Below, one piece after another: positions 1 to 8,182 of a stretch of 64,000 nt of DNA. The position numbers and the translations under genes were made by a program. The notes below the pieces were generated by a model. It searched no databases. It worked only from the letters and a program-made list of their open reading frames with translations, and was not told the DNA's origin. Every line of letters starts with the position of its first letter. Position 1 is the first letter of the stretch. Origin of the DNA: Andeanibacterium sp036384795 (lineage in GTDB: Bacteria > Pseudomonadota > Alphaproteobacteria > Sphingomonadales > Sphingomonadaceae); contig DASVLP010000014.1 of NCBI GenBank assembly GCA_036384795.1, positions 1-64,000 of the forward strand, read 5' to 3'.

Positions 1-69
1 CGGGTCTCCTGTGGTCTGCTCGAGTAAAGCGCGCGTCTTAATGGGAATCGCGCGGGGTTGAAAGAGGGA

Positions 70-780
70 TCACGCCGCCGCGCGCCAGAGCGGGAACTGG
101 GCGAGCTTGCCGCCGGCCGGCACCACCGCGTCGATCGCGCGCGCCGGCTGCATCGCCTTGAGGATCGCCGGATCGGCGGCGCTCATCCCGCCGGTCAGCG
201 AACCGAACGCGGGCAGGATCATCCTGCCGCCTCCATCTGGTGACGCGCTCACAACCGCGCCCACACTTCTAACAAGACAGGGCCGGTTGATCGAGCGCCC
301 GCGCGCGTTGAGGCGGAAGCGCGGGTGGAAATGGCCCGAAAGCTCGGGCCGCGTCTCGCCGGGCCGGGCCTTGTGGCGCAGCAGGAAGCCCGCGACTTCG
401 AGCTCATCGGCCAGCGCGCCGCCGGCGGCGGCTTCCATCCGCGGATCGTGGTTGCCGGTGATCCACACCCAGTCGGTCGCGCGCACCAGCGCGTCGAGCA
501 TGCCCGCGGCGTGCGGCTCGAGCCGGCCTGCCCCTTCGCTGTCGTGGAAGTTGTCGCCCAGCGTGAACACCCGCCGCGCAGCGGTCGCGCGGATCGCCAG
601 CGCGACGCGCTCCAGCGTCTCGCGGCTGTCGTAAGGCGGCAGCATCTGGCCGTGGCGGGCGAAGAAGCTCGCCTTTTCGAGGTGCAGGTCGGCCACCAGC
701 AGCGCCCGCTCGCGCGGCCAATAGAGCGCACGGCCCTCAACGAGCACGAATTCCTCGCCGGCGAACGAAAGGGGAACCAT
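70..780 (-). CDS. pdeM: Ligase-associated DNA damage response endonuclease PdeM
   Basis: Predicted cytoplasmic metallophosphoesterase of about 236 residues, the usual length for PdeM. Visible metal-binding motifs in order are ADLHLEK, LGDNFHD, ITGNHDP and SGHFHP, and the C-terminus carries the PAFGSLTGG block typical of the family. PdeM usually accompanies a bacterial DNA ligase/helicase repair set; those partners would lie left of this window if present. The open frame continues upstream over hemF, but the Met beginning MVPLSFAGEE is the sensible start because everything before it is antisense to hemF. Divergent from hemF with a 78-bp gap. Function is inferred from the family. Confidence 0.88.
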   Translation of the reverse strand: MVPLSFAGEEFVLVEGRALYWPRERALLVADLHLEKASFFARHGQMLPPYDSRETLERVALAIRATAARRVFTLGDNFHDSEGAGRLEPHAAGMLDALVRATDWVWITGNHDPRMEAAAGGALADELEVAGFLLRHKARPGETRPELSGHFHPRFRLNARGRSINRPCLVRSVGAVVSASPDGGGRMILPAFGSLTGGMSAADPAILKAMQPARAIDAVVPAGGKLAQFPLWRAAA

Positions 781-858
781 AGACGTCCCTTGCAGCCTCG
801 CCGTGGCTTTGGCAAGTGGGCACAACCCTTCCCCCCGTGGAGGCGAGCAATCGCCGTT

Positions 859-1713
859 ATGACCGACTGGACCCCCTACACCCAACGCGCGCGCGAATGG
901 TTCGAGAGCCTGCGCGATCGCATCTGCGCCGAGTTCGAGGCGATCGAGCGCGAGGCGGGGAGCGACGCCGCGTTCGAATACATCCCGTGGGACCGGGCGA
1001 CCGACGATGCTTCGGAAGGAGGCGGCGGCGTGCGCGGAGTGATGAAGGGCCAGGTGTTCGAGAAAGTCGGGGTCAACGTCTCGACCGTCTCGGGCGAGTT
1101 CGCGCCCGATTTCGCGCGCACGATCCACGGCGCGGAGGACAATCCCGGCTTCACCGCCACCGGCATCAGCCTGGTGGCCCACATGGCCAATCCGCACGTG
1201 CCGGCGGTGCACATGAATACCCGCTTCCTCACCACCGGCAAGGCGTGGTTCGGCGGCGGCGCGGACCTCAATCCGCCGATCCCCTACGAGGAAGACACCG
1301 CCGCGTTCCACGCCGCCTTCCGCGCCGCGTGCATGGGCCACAACCCCACTTATTACGACCGCTTCAAGAAGTGGGCCGACGAGTATTTCTTCATCCCCCA
1401 CCGCGGGGTCGCCCGCGGGGTCGGCGGGATCTTCTACGACCACCTCGAGTGCGACGACGAGCCAGGGTGGGAGCGTAACTTCGCCTTCACCAGGGACGTC
1501 GGCGAAGCGTTCCTCGACGTGTTCCCCAGGCTCGTCCGGCAGCGAATGGGCCAGGAATTCACCGAGGCCGAAAAGCAGGCCCAGCTCGAATGGCGCGGGC
1601 GCTACGTCGAGTTCAACCTGGTCTACGACCGCGGCACGCTGTTCGGCCTCAGGACCGGCGGCAACATCGACGCGATCCTGATGAGCCTGCCGCCCGAGGT
1701 GAAGTGGAACTGA
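859..1713 (+). CDS. hemF: Oxygen-dependent coproporphyrinogen III oxidase
   Basis: Converts coproporphyrinogen III to protoporphyrinogen IX with O2 in haem synthesis; a soluble cytoplasmic homodimer in known members. The 284-residue length is normal. Conserved family blocks are clear: GVNVSTVSGEF, HMNTRFL, WFGGGADLNP, the RGVGGIFYD segment and the C-terminal YVEFNLVYDRGT and FGLRTGGN. The start at MTDWTPYTQ was chosen because the upstream frame is antisense to pdeM. Ends 21 bp before the convergent 2H phosphoesterase gene. No regulator is visible nearby. Confidence 0.96.
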   Translation: MTDWTPYTQRAREWFESLRDRICAEFEAIEREAGSDAAFEYIPWDRATDDASEGGGGVRGVMKGQVFEKVGVNVSTVSGEFAPDFARTIHGAEDNPGFTATGISLVAHMANPHVPAVHMNTRFLTTGKAWFGGGADLNPPIPYEEDTAAFHAAFRAACMGHNPTYYDRFKKWADEYFFIPHRGVARGVGGIFYDHLECDDEPGWERNFAFTRDVGEAFLDVFPRLVRQRMGQEFTEAEKQAQLEWRGRYVEFNLVYDRGTLFGLRTGGNIDAILMSLPPEVKWN

Positions 1714-1734
1714 TGGGGTTGCCCCATCGTTCGG

Positions 1735-2298
1735 TCACGCCGAGAACAGCGAAAACTGCCGATCCGGTTCCTCATCCTCAAGCCGCCAGCGGGCGAGAAT
1801 TTCATGCCGGGTGAGCCCGACCAGGCTGTGCACCAGCACGAACTCGCCGACGTGCCAACCGCGATCCTTGACCGGCTGCGTCGCCGGACGGCTGTCGCGA
1901 TAACTGAGCGTGACGTGGGGGCTGAACGTCCAGCCCGGGCGCATCGTCACCCCTTCACGCACCATCGCGCGCGTGAGAGCCGCCTGCAGCGACCGAAGCG
2001 GCGCCACGGTCTTTGCCGGCCGCAATGCGCTGCTGCGGCCGCCGATGCTCAAGCGATCGAGCGGCAGATCGAATGCTGCGGCCTGGATGGCGTTGCCCGC
2101 GCGGATCAACGCCTCCACCACGGCAGGCTCGGGCTCCGAAAAATCTGCCGTGATGCCCAACGTGAGATGCAACCGTTCGGCGGGCTGCAAGCCCCGGTGG
2201 CCTAGCCTGCGCTCGGTCCACGCGTGGATCCGAGCCCGTGAGATGGGGTCGGGCAGGGCCGCAAAGAAATAGCGATGCAAGAACGTCTTGGTGGTCAT
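1735..2298 (-). CDS. 2'-5' RNA ligase family protein (2H phosphoesterase, ThpR-like)
   Basis: 187-residue 2H-superfamily protein with both signature motifs, HLTLG in the first half and HVTLS in the second, which form the catalytic pair of this fold. Known relatives act on 2'-5' linkages or cyclic phosphates of RNA in vitro; the cellular role is poorly understood. An upstream Met is open, but the Met of MTTKTFLHRYF is preceded by a strong GGAGG Shine-Dalgarno seven bases away, which decides the start. Convergent with hemF; about 125 bp separate it from the next gene on the other strand. Confidence 0.85.
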   Translation of the reverse strand: MTTKTFLHRYFFAALPDPISRARIHAWTERRLGHRGLQPAERLHLTLGITADFSEPEPAVVEALIRAGNAIQAAAFDLPLDRLSIGGRSSALRPAKTVAPLRSLQAALTRAMVREGVTMRPGWTFSPHVTLSYRDSRPATQPVKDRGWHVGEFVLVHSLVGLTRHEILARWRLEDEEPDRQFSLFSA

Positions 2299-2423
2299 AT
2301 GCGCCTCCGATTTGATGTTCTTATTTTGTTCTAAGTCTCGCCCGGAGTCGAGTCCCGGTGTAGCCCGATCGCCGCTCGTGCGTTGGAGGATTGCCATCGC
2401 TTTGCTATCCGGAAGGAATGACC

Positions 2424-2852
2424 ATGCCCCGCCTATCCCTCGCCCAAGCCACCGCGATCATCGACGCCGCTTTCGCCAAAGGCGCCGAGCTGGGCCTGAA
2501 GGCGCTCACGGTCGTGGTGCTCGATCCGGGCGGGCACATGGTCGCCGCGCAGCGCCAGGACGGGGCCTCGAACATGCGGGTGAAGCTAGCCGCGGGCAAG
2601 GCCGGCGGGGCGCTTGCGCTCGGCGTGTCGAGCCGCAAGATCGGCGAGATGGCGGTCGAGCGGCCGCATTTCGTCGCCTCGTTGCACGGGATGGCCGAGG
2701 GCGGGCTGGTGCCGGTCGCCGGCGGGGTTATTGTGGCTGGCAGTGACGGGGCAATCCTGGGCGCGGTCGGCGTGACCGGCGACAGCTCGGACAACGACGA
2801 GGCCTGTGCGCTCGCGGGGATCGCCGCGGCGGGGTTGCAGGCGTTGGGCTGA
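2424..2852 (+). CDS. HbpS/GlcG-like (DUF336) protein
   Basis: 142-residue protein of the HbpS/GlcG family, recognised from the opening LSLAQATAIIDAAF, the VVVLDPGGHMVAAQRQDG block, and the GGVIV...GAVGVTGDSSDND segment. Relatives bind haem or sit beside glycolate-oxidation genes, but many are uncharacterised. No signal peptide is seen, so it is probably cytoplasmic. GGAAGGA ends six bases before this Met and only one base before the alternative Met at 2418; spacing favours 2424. Convergent with the aminotransferase across a REP-like repeat. Confidence 0.8.
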   Translation: MPRLSLAQATAIIDAAFAKGAELGLKALTVVVLDPGGHMVAAQRQDGASNMRVKLAAGKAGGALALGVSSRKIGEMAVERPHFVASLHGMAEGGLVPVAGGVIVAGSDGAILGAVGVTGDSSDNDEACALAGIAAAGLQALG

Positions 2853-2864
2853 ATTTGATCGCAT

Positions 2865-2926
2865 GCCAGCGCAGGCTGGCATCGCTCGCGGTCTCGCGGG
2901 CGGCCAGCGATCCCAGCTTGCGCTGG
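2865..2926. repeat. REP-like paired palindromes between convergent genes
   Basis: Two short palindromes: GCCAGC-GCAG-GCTGGC at 2865-2880 and CCAGC-TTGC-GCTGG at 2913-2926, related to each other and separated by about 32 bp. The arrangement resembles the REP-type intergenic repeats of sphingomonads and could act as a bidirectional terminator or mRNA stabiliser between two converging genes. Only this one copy was noticed in the window. Confidence 0.6.
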
Positions 2927-2940
2927 AATGACGCGCGCAC

Positions 2941-4086
2941 TTAGGCACCCTTCCTGAACCGCGCCAACCTTTCGACCGCCTCATTCAGCACCGCATCCTG
3001 CTTCGCAAAGCACAGCCGCAGGTAGCCGTGTTCCGCCGCCTCGGTGTAGAACGCCGAGACCGGGATCGACGCGACGCCTGCCTCGCGGACCAGTCGCTCG
3101 GCCACGGCCACGTCGTCGCGCGGCAGGCCCGAGGCGGCGAGGTCGAGGTTCACGAACCAGGTTCCGTCGGCCGGCAGCAGCACGAAACCCGCGGCGGTCA
3201 GCCCGTCCACCAGCCGGGCGCGTGCCGCTTCGTATTGCGCGCGGTGCGCGGCGTGCCAGGCGTCGGGCAGCGCGAGGCCTTCGGCCACCGCCCATTGCAG
3301 CGGCGTCGGCGTGGTGAAGGTCAGGAACTGGTGCTGCGCGGCGACCGCCTCGGCAAGCGGCGGCGCGGCGACCGCCCAGCCGACTTTCCACCCGGTGAGC
3401 GAGAACAGCTTGCCCGCCGAGCCGATCTTCACCGCGCGTTCGCGCAAGGCAGGGATTGCCAGCGGCGAGACGTGCGGCGTGTCGCCGAACACCATGCCTT
3501 CCCACGCCTCGTCGCAGATCAGCACGAGATCGTGCCGCGCGCAGATCGCCCCGAGGTGTTCGAGCACCGCGCGGTCGAGCACCGTGCCGCCGGGATTGTT
3601 CGGCGTGTTGAGCATCACCACCCGCGTGCGCGGCCCGATCGCGACCTCCAGCGCGTCGAGCGGCAGGCGCCAGTCGGGCGGCACGAGATTGAGCAGTCGG
3701 ACGACGCCGCCGGCGCGCTCGATCAGCGGGCGATAGGCATCGTAGGCCGGCTGGAACACGATCGCCTCGTCGCCGGACCGGACGAACGCGAGAATCGCGG
3801 CGGCGAGCGCCTCGGTCGCGCCCGAGGTGACGATCACCTGCTCCTCGCCGACGGCCAGCCCTTGCAGGCGCGCATAGTACTCGGCCACCGAGCGGCGCAG
3901 CTCGGCCAGCCCGCGCATCGGCGGATACTGGTTCGAATGCCCGACCAGCGCCCGCCGGGCGGCTTCGAGCAATTCGGGCGCGTGCTCGCGGTCGGGAAAG
4001 CCTTGCCCGAGGTTGATCGCGCCGGTCTCGCGGGCGAGCGCAGACATGCGCTCGAAGATCGAAGTCGGGGCAAGCCGGCCAGACAT
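2941..4086 (-). CDS. PLP-dependent aminotransferase, class I/II
   Basis: 381-residue fold-type I aminotransferase. Seen in order: N-terminal INLGQGFPD, the cofactor-binding VTSGATEAL, NTPNNPGG, DEAWEGMVF with the pyridine-binding Asp near residue 192, and the Schiff-base Lys near residue 226 in GSAGKLFSLTGWKVGW. The pattern fits the kynurenine/methionine aminotransferase branch (YbdL-like) better than aspartate aminotransferase, but the substrate cannot be fixed from sequence. Cytoplasmic. Monocistronic by layout, with a 347-bp divergent gap to rsh. Confidence 0.9.
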   Translation of the reverse strand: MSGRLAPTSIFERMSALARETGAINLGQGFPDREHAPELLEAARRALVGHSNQYPPMRGLAELRRSVAEYYARLQGLAVGEEQVIVTSGATEALAAAILAFVRSGDEAIVFQPAYDAYRPLIERAGGVVRLLNLVPPDWRLPLDALEVAIGPRTRVVMLNTPNNPGGTVLDRAVLEHLGAICARHDLVLICDEAWEGMVFGDTPHVSPLAIPALRERAVKIGSAGKLFSLTGWKVGWAVAAPPLAEAVAAQHQFLTFTTPTPLQWAVAEGLALPDAWHAAHRAQYEAARARLVDGLTAAGFVLLPADGTWFVNLDLAASGLPRDDVAVAERLVREAGVASIPVSAFYTEAAEHGYLRLCFAKQDAVLNEAVERLARFRKGA

Positions 4087-4433
4087 CGCGCCCTTCTGAA
4101 GCCCCGCGCGACCGCTCGCAAGCGGCCTTTCCTACAGGCCTGCGGCGGTGCTAACGTCGGGCCGGCTCTTTCCCCGCGTCGACAAGCCATTGCGGCGAAC
4201 GTTCCGCCGGGCCCTGGTGCCAGTCGCGGGCAAAAGTCACACGCGGCTGCCTGTGACGACAGGTAAGTCCCTGAATTGGCTGCCTTCCTGACGGAAGGTC
4301 GCACAAACGGATCGCGCGTTCGCCCCGACTTTAGGCCGGGCTAGCCCGTTCGCGCGGGCGGCGGCGGGCGCGGCGTGCCGCCCGAGGCCACTTCCCCCTT
4401 GCCCAAACCGCCGTCTGCCCACATTTTGAAGCC
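4087..4433. other. Divergent intergenic region between aminotransferase and rsh
   Basis: No gene supported. Contains a small perfect hairpin CCTTCC-TGAC-GGAAGG at 4283-4298 and a very GC-rich stretch before rsh. It must carry the promoters of both flanking genes, but no clear -35/-10 pair could be picked out. Confidence 0.5.
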
Positions 4434-6515
4434 ATGCTGCGCCAGTACGAACTAGTCGAACGGGTCAAGGACTACGATCCCGACGCCGACGAGGCGCTGC
4501 TGAACCGCGCCTACGTCTACACGGTGCAGAAGCACGGCAGCCAGAAGCGAGCGAGCGGAGACCCCTATTTCAGCCACCCGGTCGAGGTGGCCGGGCTGAT
4601 GACCGACCTCAAGCTCGACCAGGACACCGTCGTCACCGCGCTGCTGCACGATACGGTCGAGGATACCCTCGCGACGATCGACGACATCAGGAAGAACTTC
4701 GGCCCCGACGTCGCCCGGCTGGTCGACGGGGTGACCAAGCTCTCGAAGATCGAGCAGATGCCCGAGAACGAGCGCGCGGCCGAGAACTTGCGCAAGTTCC
4801 TCCTCGCGATGAGCGAGGATTTGCGCGTGCTGCTGGTCAAGCTCGCCGACCGCCTGCACAACATGCGCACTCTGCACTTCATCAAGAGCGCGGAGAAGCG
4901 CCGCCGGATCGCGCGCGAGACGATGGATATCTACGCCCCGCTCGCCGAGCGGGTGGGCATGTACGAATACATGCGCGAGATGCAGTTGCTCGCGTTCGAA
5001 CAGCTCGAGCCCGAGGCCTATGCGACGATCACCGGGCGGCTGGCGCAGATCCGCAGCCAGGACGGCGGCCAGGTCGACGCGATCGCGCTGGCGATCAAGC
5101 AGGCGCTGGCCGAGGCGGGCCTGAGGGTCGAGGTCTCGGGCCGCGAGAAGCATCCCTATTCGATCTGGCGCAAGATGGCCGAGCGCCACGTCAGCTTCGA
5201 GCAGATCACCGACATCATGGCGTTCCGCGTGCTGACCGAGAGCGTCGGCGACTGCTACCGCGCATTGGGCGTGCTCCACGCGACCTGGCAGTTCATCCCC
5301 GGCCGCTTCAAAGACTACATCTCGACCCCGAAGACCAACGGCTACCGCAGCTTGCACACCTCGCTGATCTACGAGAACTCGATGCGGATGGAAGTGCAGG
5401 TCCGCACCCGCGAGATGCACCGCCTGAACGAATACGGCCTCGCCGCGCATTGGGGCTACAAGCAGGGCAACCGGCCCGACGGGCAGGTCGGCTGGCTGCG
5501 CGACCTGATCGAGATCGTCGATGCGAGCCACGATGCCGAGGAACTGCTCGAGCACACCCGCCTGCAGATCTACCAGGACCGCATCTTTGCCTTCACCCCC
5601 AAGGGCGCGCTGCACCAGCTGCCCAAAGGCTCGACCCCGGTCGACTTCGCGTTCGCGGTGCACACCGATCTCGGCGCGCACACCGTCGGCGCGAAGATCA
5701 ACGGCCGGCACATGCCGTTGCGCACCGAGCTTCAGAACGGCGACGTGGTGGAGATCATCAAAGCCGCCAAGGCCGAACCGCAATTGTCCTGGCTCGGCTT
5801 CGTGGTCACCGGCAAGGCGCGCGCTGCGATCCGCCGCGCGGTGCGGCTGAAGGAGCGCGCCGAAGTCGCGGTGCTGGGGCGCAAGCTGTTCGACGAAGTG
5901 GCCGATCGCCTGCCCGCGCGGATCGGCAAGAAGGCGATCCGCGCCGCCGCCGAGCGCCTCGGGCTCGAGGATGAGGAAGAGCTGATGTACGCGATCGGCT
6001 CGGCCAAGCTGAAGGACCGCGAGGTGATGGAGGCGCTGGTCCCCGGCAGCACCGCGGACCTGCCCGAGCCCGAGGGCCGGGAAAGCGCGATCTCGATCCG
6101 CGGGCTGACCGCCGGGGTCGGGTTCAAGCTCGCCGAATGCTGCCACCCGGTGCCGGGCGACCGCATCGTCGGCCTGCGCAAGCATGGCGAGGGCGTGGTG
6201 GTGCACTCGATCGATTGCCTCGAGCTGGCCAACGGGGTCGATGCCGACTGGGTCGACCTGTCGTGGGGCGAACAGTCGCACGGCGCGGTCGGGCGGGTGC
6301 GCGTGGTGCTCTACAACCGGCCGGGAACGCTGGCCGAAGTCGCCGGCATCTTCGCGCGCAACCGGGCGAACGTGCTGACGCTCGAGCAGGAAGACCGCGA
6401 CGATCCGTTCCATACGTATGTGGTGGACCTGGAAGTGGAAGATCTCGCGCACCTGACGCGGATCGTCAGCGCGTTGCGCGCGAGCGACGCTTTGGCCGAG
6501 GCGCAGCGGGTCTGA
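4434..6515 (+). CDS. rsh: Bifunctional (p)ppGpp synthetase/hydrolase (Rel/SpoT homologue)
   Basis: 693-residue stringent-response enzyme that makes and degrades (p)ppGpp. An N-terminal HD hydrolase domain (about 25-180) has YFSHPVEVA and the HD pair near 72-73 in LLHDTVEDT. The synthetase domain (about 230-350) carries RFKD near 291, the RXKD form expected for bifunctional enzymes, followed by TPKTNGYRSLHT. A TGS domain (about 383-445) and a C-terminal ACT domain (about 620-690, VRVVLYNRPGTLAEVAG) follow, so the protein is complete. The VOC gene begins four bases after its stop and is probably cotranscribed. Confidence 0.95.
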   Translation: MLRQYELVERVKDYDPDADEALLNRAYVYTVQKHGSQKRASGDPYFSHPVEVAGLMTDLKLDQDTVVTALLHDTVEDTLATIDDIRKNFGPDVARLVDGVTKLSKIEQMPENERAAENLRKFLLAMSEDLRVLLVKLADRLHNMRTLHFIKSAEKRRRIARETMDIYAPLAERVGMYEYMREMQLLAFEQLEPEAYATITGRLAQIRSQDGGQVDAIALAIKQALAEAGLRVEVSGREKHPYSIWRKMAERHVSFEQITDIMAFRVLTESVGDCYRALGVLHATWQFIPGRFKDYISTPKTNGYRSLHTSLIYENSMRMEVQVRTREMHRLNEYGLAAHWGYKQGNRPDGQVGWLRDLIEIVDASHDAEELLEHTRLQIYQDRIFAFTPKGALHQLPKGSTPVDFAFAVHTDLGAHTVGAKINGRHMPLRTELQNGDVVEIIKAAKAEPQLSWLGFVVTGKARAAIRRAVRLKERAEVAVLGRKLFDEVADRLPARIGKKAIRAAAERLGLEDEEELMYAIGSAKLKDREVMEALVPGSTADLPEPEGRESAISIRGLTAGVGFKLAECCHPVPGDRIVGLRKHGEGVVVHSIDCLELANGVDADWVDLSWGEQSHGAVGRVRVVLYNRPGTLAEVAGIFARNRANVLTLEQEDRDDPFHTYVVDLEVEDLAHLTRIVSALRASDALAEAQRV

Positions 6516-6519
6516 CCGG

Positions 6520-6882
6520 GTGGCGATCGTCGGCCTCGACCACGTGCAGCTGGCGATGCCCAAGGGCGAGGAAGCGCGGGCGCGTGCGTTCTACTGCGGG
6601 GTGCTGGAGATGGCCGAGCTGCCCAAGCCCGCGCACCTCGCGGTGAACGGCGGCTGCTGGTTCGAAAGCGGCGGCGCCCACGTGCACCTGGGCATCGAAA
6701 CCGGGTTCAGCCCGGCGAAAAAGGCGCATCCGGCCCTGCTGGTGGACGATCTCGCCGCGCTTGCGGAGCGGCTTCAGGCAGCGGGATGCGACTACACGCC
6801 CGGCAAGCCGCTCGAAGGCTACGTTCGCGGCGACACCCACGATCCGTTCGGCAACCGGATCGAGCTGATGCAGAAGGTCTAG
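6520..6882 (+). CDS. VOC family protein (glyoxalase/bleomycin-resistance fold)
   Basis: 120-residue single-subunit VOC protein with GTG start. The opening VGLDHVQLAMPKGEE and closing HDPFGNRIELMQ are the usual metal-binding beta-strand segments (His near the start, Glu near the end). Members catalyse metal-dependent ring cleavage, isomerisation or drug binding; the activity here is unknown. Its start lies four bases after the rsh stop, suggesting translational coupling. Its stop overlaps, in opposite orientation, the end of the DUF1905 gene. Confidence 0.82.
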   Translation: MAIVGLDHVQLAMPKGEEARARAFYCGVLEMAELPKPAHLAVNGGCWFESGGAHVHLGIETGFSPAKKAHPALLVDDLAALAERLQAAGCDYTPGKPLEGYVRGDTHDPFGNRIELMQKV

Positions 6883-7241
6883 CGCAGCTCCAGCTCGATC
6901 TCGAGCACGTCGCCCTCGTCGAGGCCCTCGGCGCGCTGGACCGACTTCTTGATCGGCAGGAACCAGCCGGCCTTGTCTTTGAGCGGGAAGGTGGAAGTCG
7001 ACCAGCGGCTGTCGCCCAACGACACGTCGACCTTCACCGAACCGAACCCGCGCCGTTTGCCGAGTTCCAGCCGCCGCATCAACTCGTAGCCTTCGACGGC
7101 CTGCACCGCGTCTGCGGGCAGCAGCACGTAGCCGAGCCCGGCGAAGTCGCCGAACTCCCAATGGATCAGCGGTGCGGCGAAGCGGACGGTCTCGCCGCTC
7201 ACGTGTCCCCCCTCACCGGCTACCTCGTCATCCCGGATCAT
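6879..7241 (-). CDS. DUF1905 domain protein
   Basis: 120-residue protein matching DUF1905: VRFAAPLIHWEFGDFAGLGYVLLP, then RGFGSVKVDVSLGDSRW, FPLKD and the ending LPIKKSVQRAEGLDEGD. A small beta-rich domain of unknown function, often found with YdeI-type proteins. The Met at 7241 overlaps the stop of the upstream metallopeptidase as ATGA, which supports this start over an internal GTG. Forms a two-gene minus-strand unit with the metallopeptidase. Confidence 0.78.
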   Translation of the reverse strand: MIRDDEVAGEGGHVSGETVRFAAPLIHWEFGDFAGLGYVLLPADAVQAVEGYELMRRLELGKRRGFGSVKVDVSLGDSRWSTSTFPLKDKAGWFLPIKKSVQRAEGLDEGDVLEIELELR

Positions 7242-7642
7242 CCAACCTCGTCCTCCAGCGCGTGCATCGCCTCGTCCGACAGCCCGAAGTGATGACCGAC
7301 CTCGTGCACCAGCACGTGCGCCACGAGATGCTCGAGGGTCTCGTCCCCGCGGGCGATCCATTCATCGAGGATCGGCGAGCGGAACAGGCGGATGCGGTCG
7401 GGCACGGCGTCCGAATGGCCGAGGCTCTTCTCGCCGAGCGGCACGCCTTCGTAGAGGCCGGTAAGCTCGAACGGGTCCGCGATGCCCAGCGCGGCGAGCG
7501 TCTCCTCGTCGGCGAAGTCCTCGACCAGCAGCAGCACGTCGGCGAGATGGGCGCGGAACTGCGCCGGCAGCCGCGCAAGCGCCTCGCGCGCCAGCGCTTC
7601 GATCTCCTCGGCCGCAGGGGCTGTGCCGAACGTGCGCTCCAT
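7238..7642 (-). CDS. Zincin-like metallopeptidase family protein
   Basis: 134-residue small metallopeptidase-like protein with the zinc motif HEVGHHFG (HExxH) near residues 111-118, preceded by an amphipathic HLVAHVLV helix. It fits the bacterial zincin_1 family by length and by the FEL...LGIADPFELTGLYEGVP segment. No signal peptide, so cytoplasmic; natural substrate unknown. Translationally coupled (ATGA) to the DUF1905 gene. Its start codon is about 45 bases from the tRNA-Ser promoter on the other strand. Confidence 0.82.
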   Translation of the reverse strand: MERTFGTAPAAEEIEALAREALARLPAQFRAHLADVLLLVEDFADEETLAALGIADPFELTGLYEGVPLGEKSLGHSDAVPDRIRLFRSPILDEWIARGDETLEHLVAHVLVHEVGHHFGLSDEAMHALEDEVG

Positions 7643-7687
7643 GGCCCGCGAATACGACGCCTTGGGCGCGCCGGCAATCCGCGCGCC

Positions 7688-7716
7688 TTGCACAAGCCCC
7701 CCGGCCTCGCTAGGTG
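7688..7716 (+). promoter_or_regulatory. Candidate tRNA-Ser promoter
   Basis: TTGCAC at 7688-7693 and TAGGTG at 7711-7716 are separated by 17 bases, about 25 bases before the mature tRNA 5' end. This is a reasonable sigma-70 type match for a stable RNA gene; assigned by eye only. Confidence 0.5.
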
Positions 7717-7741
7717 CGCGCCTCTGCCGAAGCAGGCATGC

Positions 7742-7832
7742 GGAGCGGTGGCCGAGTGGTCGAAGGCGCACGCCTGGAAAGTGTGTATACGTCAAAAGCG
7801 TATCGTGGGTTCGAATCCCACCCGCTCCGCCA
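7742..7832 (+). tRNA. tRNA-Ser (GGA anticodon)
   Basis: Class II tRNA with a long variable arm. The acceptor GGAGCGG at 7742-7748 pairs with CCGCTCC at 7822-7828, followed by G and an encoded CCA. The D-arm GGCCGAGTGGTCGAAGGC, anticodon loop CCTGGAAAG (GGA) and T-arm GTGGGTTCGAATCCCAC are all clear. Its 3' end is the left boundary of a small island (repeat at 7829-7854 and 10430-10455), so it appears to have served as an integration site. Confidence 0.95.
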
Positions 7833-7854
7833 CCAAGTCTTCCAGTTTTCGGAC
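7829..7854 (+). repeat. Putative attachment site, tRNA-proximal copy
   Basis: 26 bases starting at the tRNA discriminator G and CCA end. They match 10430-10455 at 23 of 26 positions, including GCCACC, AGTCTTCC, GTTTT and GGAC. The direct repeat brackets DNA of unlike composition, as expected for an att site left by tRNA-targeted integration. Confidence 0.65.
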
Positions 7855-8182
7855 TAACGTCAAAGAGTCAGTCACAGTGGCCCGAAACTGCGGCATTGTG
7901 GTTGGCAACGGTACTGAGAGCGACCGTGAGTGGAGATTTTTGCGGTCGAATGCGGTGACCTTTCTCCGAAGCTTGCTTGCGCAGTACGGTTTGAAAAAAC
8001 ATCCTGTTCGACCTGTTATTAATCGACTCGCTCCTGGAACAGGACTGTTATGTCCTCTCACACTTCCTAATTTGTTTCGTTTCAGGCGCTTGCCGCAGGG
8101 CTGACACCGAAGCAAAACAGGTTCGTTCTTCCACTTAACAGGCTCATAACAGGCGCATATCAGGTGCTCGCGAGCTGGATCG
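7833..8182. other. Lower-GC non-coding stretch after tRNA-Ser, with repeated AACAGG
   Basis: No convincing gene. The DNA is visibly richer in A/T than its surroundings. AACAGG occurs at 8116-8121, 8137-8142 and 8148-8153 in the same orientation, within about 40 bp near the island end; such spaced repeats can be arm-type recombinase or excisionase sites, which is speculation here. Open frames here that read through the tRNA are artefacts. Confidence 0.45.

Noticed and set aside
4452..6563. 703-codon frame antisense to rsh
   Set aside because: Rsh is unmistakable on the other strand; the antisense frame is His/Val/Leu-rich GC-shadow with no domain.
7172..8104. Rightward open frame running through tRNA-Ser
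   Set aside because: It reads across the tRNA and antisense to the metallopeptidase; the AEWSKAH-type stretch is the usual false translation of a tRNA-Ser gene.
7792..8115. Leftward 107-codon frame ending in VGFEPT
   Set aside because: The VGFEPT ending is antisense tRNA-Ser read as protein, a well-known annotation artefact.
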